The translations under genes were made by a program, and so were the position numbers. Of a stretch of 8,065 nucleotides of DNA, positions 7,084 to 8,065 are shown piece by piece; position 1 is the first letter of the stretch; every line of letters begins with the position of its first letter. The DNA is from Desulfobulbaceae bacterium. GTDB taxonomy: Bacteria; Desulfobacterota; Desulfobulbia; Desulfobulbales; Desulfocapsaceae. The notes under the pieces were generated by a model. That model searched no databases. It was given only the letters and a program-made list of their open reading frames with translations, and was not told the DNA's origin. The stretch covers positions 1 to 8,065 of the forward strand of contig JAHEMX010000144.1 in assembly GCA_024643445.1 (NCBI GenBank), read 5' to 3'.

Positions 7084-8065
7084 CTAGTTTCTGTCTGGTC
7101 GCTGCTGATACGGAGAGGGGGCAGCCTGGCCAAGCTGGCCAGGCTGGCCAGGCTTTCTTGCTCCGCCACCGGCCAACTTGACAATAATCTGGTTGGATTT
7201 CAACAGGCGTGCCGTCGTGGTTTTGAACAATTGAGCGGATATCTCGGGAAACTTTGTTAACACCTCATCAAGTTTATCGCCAGGAAATCGTTTAATCGTG
7301 CTTCTACCCTGCGAAATGATTGACGCCGAACGGTTCTCTCCTGTCATGCCTGCCATTTCGCCGAAGTACTCACCGGGTTCGGTAATTTCTGCTATTTTCT
7401 TACCACCCTTGACCACGGTAAGTGCGCCCCTGACCAATCTGAAGAAATCGTTGTCCTGATTGCCCTCTCGAATGATGATATCGCCTTCCTCATACTCCTC
7501 GACATCAGGATTAACGAGATAAGCCGGGAGTCTTTCCGCATTGGCGACGGTCCGTCGCAAAGCTTCTTCCAGGCTGGTAACACCGTCTTTTACCTTTCGC
7601 AGCGCGGCGTTTCGCAATGGCACCATGCCTTCGTTTATGGAAACCTTGCGGAGCTGGTCTTCCGGAACTTCTGCGCTTATGGCTTTGGCTACTTCTTCAG
7701 TGACTTCCATAAGCTCGAAGAAACCGACCCGGCCCTTGTAGCCAAGTCCGTTACACTGGGAGCATCCGCCTGGTCCATAGATGGTGATCCCCTCTATTTC
7801 ATCTTCCTTGAATCCAGCCGAGACAAGTTCCTCCGGCGAGTGGTTCATTTCTTTTTTGCAATGTTGACATAATTTCCGTCCAAGACGCTGTGCCAGAACC
7901 ATGGTGACTGATGAGGCAATCATGTAGGGAGGGACGCCGATGTCAACCATACGTCCGATGGTTGCAGCACTGTCATTGGTGTGCAGGGTTGAAAAGACAA
8001 GGTGACCGGTCATGGCGGCCTTGATGGCAATTTCTCCCGTTTCATAGTCACGAATCTCACCGACC
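7084..8065 (-). CDS. PilB/GspE-type secretion or pilus ATPase with C-terminal cyclic-nucleotide-binding domain (5' part outside window)
   Basis: The frame is open to the window edge, leaving the last 326 residues. It starts inside the ATPase core with GEIRDYET and MTGHLVFSTLHTND, the Asp- and His-box region of type IV pilus (PilB) and type II secretion (GspE) hexameric ATPases. Next comes the zinc-binding four-cysteine module, CQHC at 7858-7869 and CSQC at 7753-7764, then GYKGRVGFFELM. Ordinary PilB/GspE proteins end soon after this. Here about 110 further residues (about 7170-7506) form a CRP-type cNMP-binding domain, with the phosphate-cassette pattern FGEM...NRSAS (Glu at 7357-7359, Arg at 7330-7332). 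A Gly/Pro/Gln-rich tail follows. The Met at 8013 is internal. Walker A lies outside the window. The protein acts at the cytoplasmic face of the inner membrane. PilB and GspE cannot be separated from this fragment. The next gene starts 86 bp downstream on the same strand, and no terminator is evident between them. Confidence 0.88.
   Translation of the reverse strand, partial: VGEIRDYETGEIAIKAAMTGHLVFSTLHTNDSAATIGRMVDIGVPPYMIASSVTMVLAQRLGRKLCQHCKKEMNHSPEELVSAGFKEDEIEGITIYGPGGCSQCNGLGYKGRVGFFELMEVTEEVAKAISAEVPEDQLRKVSINEGMVPLRNAALRKVKDGVTSLEEALRRTVANAERLPAYLVNPDVEEYEEGDIIIREGNQDNDFFRLVRGALTVVKGGKKIAEITEPGEYFGEMAGMTGENRSASIISQGRSTIKRFPGDKLDEVLTKFPEISAQLFKTTTARLLKSNQIIVKLAGGGARKPGQPGQLGQAAPSPYQQRPDRN
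7126..7152. repeat. Three tandem 9-bp repeats coding a PGQ/LGQ tail
   Basis: CTGGCCAAG, CTGGCCAGG, CTGGCCAGG follow each other exactly on the + strand. On the coding (-) strand they specify the low-complexity segment KPGQPGQLGQ near the end of the ATPase. The repeat length is a multiple of three, so changes in copy number would keep the frame. Confidence 0.8.
7170..7506 (-). other. Cyclic-nucleotide-binding (CRP-type) domain region of the PilB/GspE-like ATPase
   Basis: The segment from DVEEYEEGDIIIREG through the FGEMAGMTGENRSAS cassette to the LFKTTTARLL helix reads as a double-stranded beta-helix cNMP domain. In E. coli CRP the matching cassette is GEL...RSA, where Glu, Arg and Ser contact cAMP. 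All three are kept here, so ligand binding is plausible. No DNA-binding helix-turn-helix follows, so the role would be allosteric control of the ATPase. Domain limits are approximate. Confidence 0.75.

Noticed and set aside
7126..7152. Short tandem repeats as a CRISPR or attachment site
   Set aside because: The units are only 9 bp without spacers and lie in frame within a coding tail.
6997..7260. + strand frame with AGGAGG near 7003-7008
   Set aside because: The AGGAGG lies inside the frame, not before its start, and no suitable start follows it. The frame is antisense to the ATPase gene end and encodes no recognisable protein.

Overview
The window looks like chromosomal DNA of a Gram-negative bacterium. 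It carries a late lipid A acyltransferase, the lipid A-core flippase MsbA, an O-antigen ligase-like protein, core or O-chain glycosyltransferases, and a type IV pilus/type II secretion ATPase. The gene mix, moderate GC and the style of the glycosyltransferases suggest a Desulfobacterota (Desulfobulbales-like) organism. That placement is an impression from family knowledge and was not tested by a search.

Layout: positions 1-3675 are read on the + strand. They hold the 3' end of an LpxL/HtrB-type acyltransferase, then msbA, then a waaL-like O-antigen ligase/polymerase. Positions 3771-8065 are read on the - strand. In transcription order they hold the 3' part of a PilB/GspE-type ATPase that carries a C-terminal cyclic-nucleotide-binding domain, then an ELM1/DUF1022-family putative glycosyltransferase, then a 766-residue protein made of two complete GT4 glycosyltransferases in one frame. 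The two blocks converge on a 95-bp gap that contains a perfect 12-bp inverted repeat, probably a terminator.

Working together: the acyltransferase would finish lipid A, the GT4 double enzyme and perhaps the ELM1-type protein would add sugars on the cytoplasmic side, MsbA would flip lipid A-core across the inner membrane, and the WaaL-like protein would attach the polymer on the periplasmic side. The PilB/GspE-type ATPase belongs to a different machine and is probably only a neighbour.

The most notable features are the tandem GT4 fusion, whose junction still holds an out-of-frame ATG with a purine-rich leader (a one-base insertion would split it into two overlapping genes), and the secretion/pilus ATPase with a fused CRP-type sensor domain whose cyclic-nucleotide contacts look intact. 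No RNA genes, insertion sequences, CRISPR arrays or phage genes were seen, and no stretch longer than 300 bases lacks a gene.
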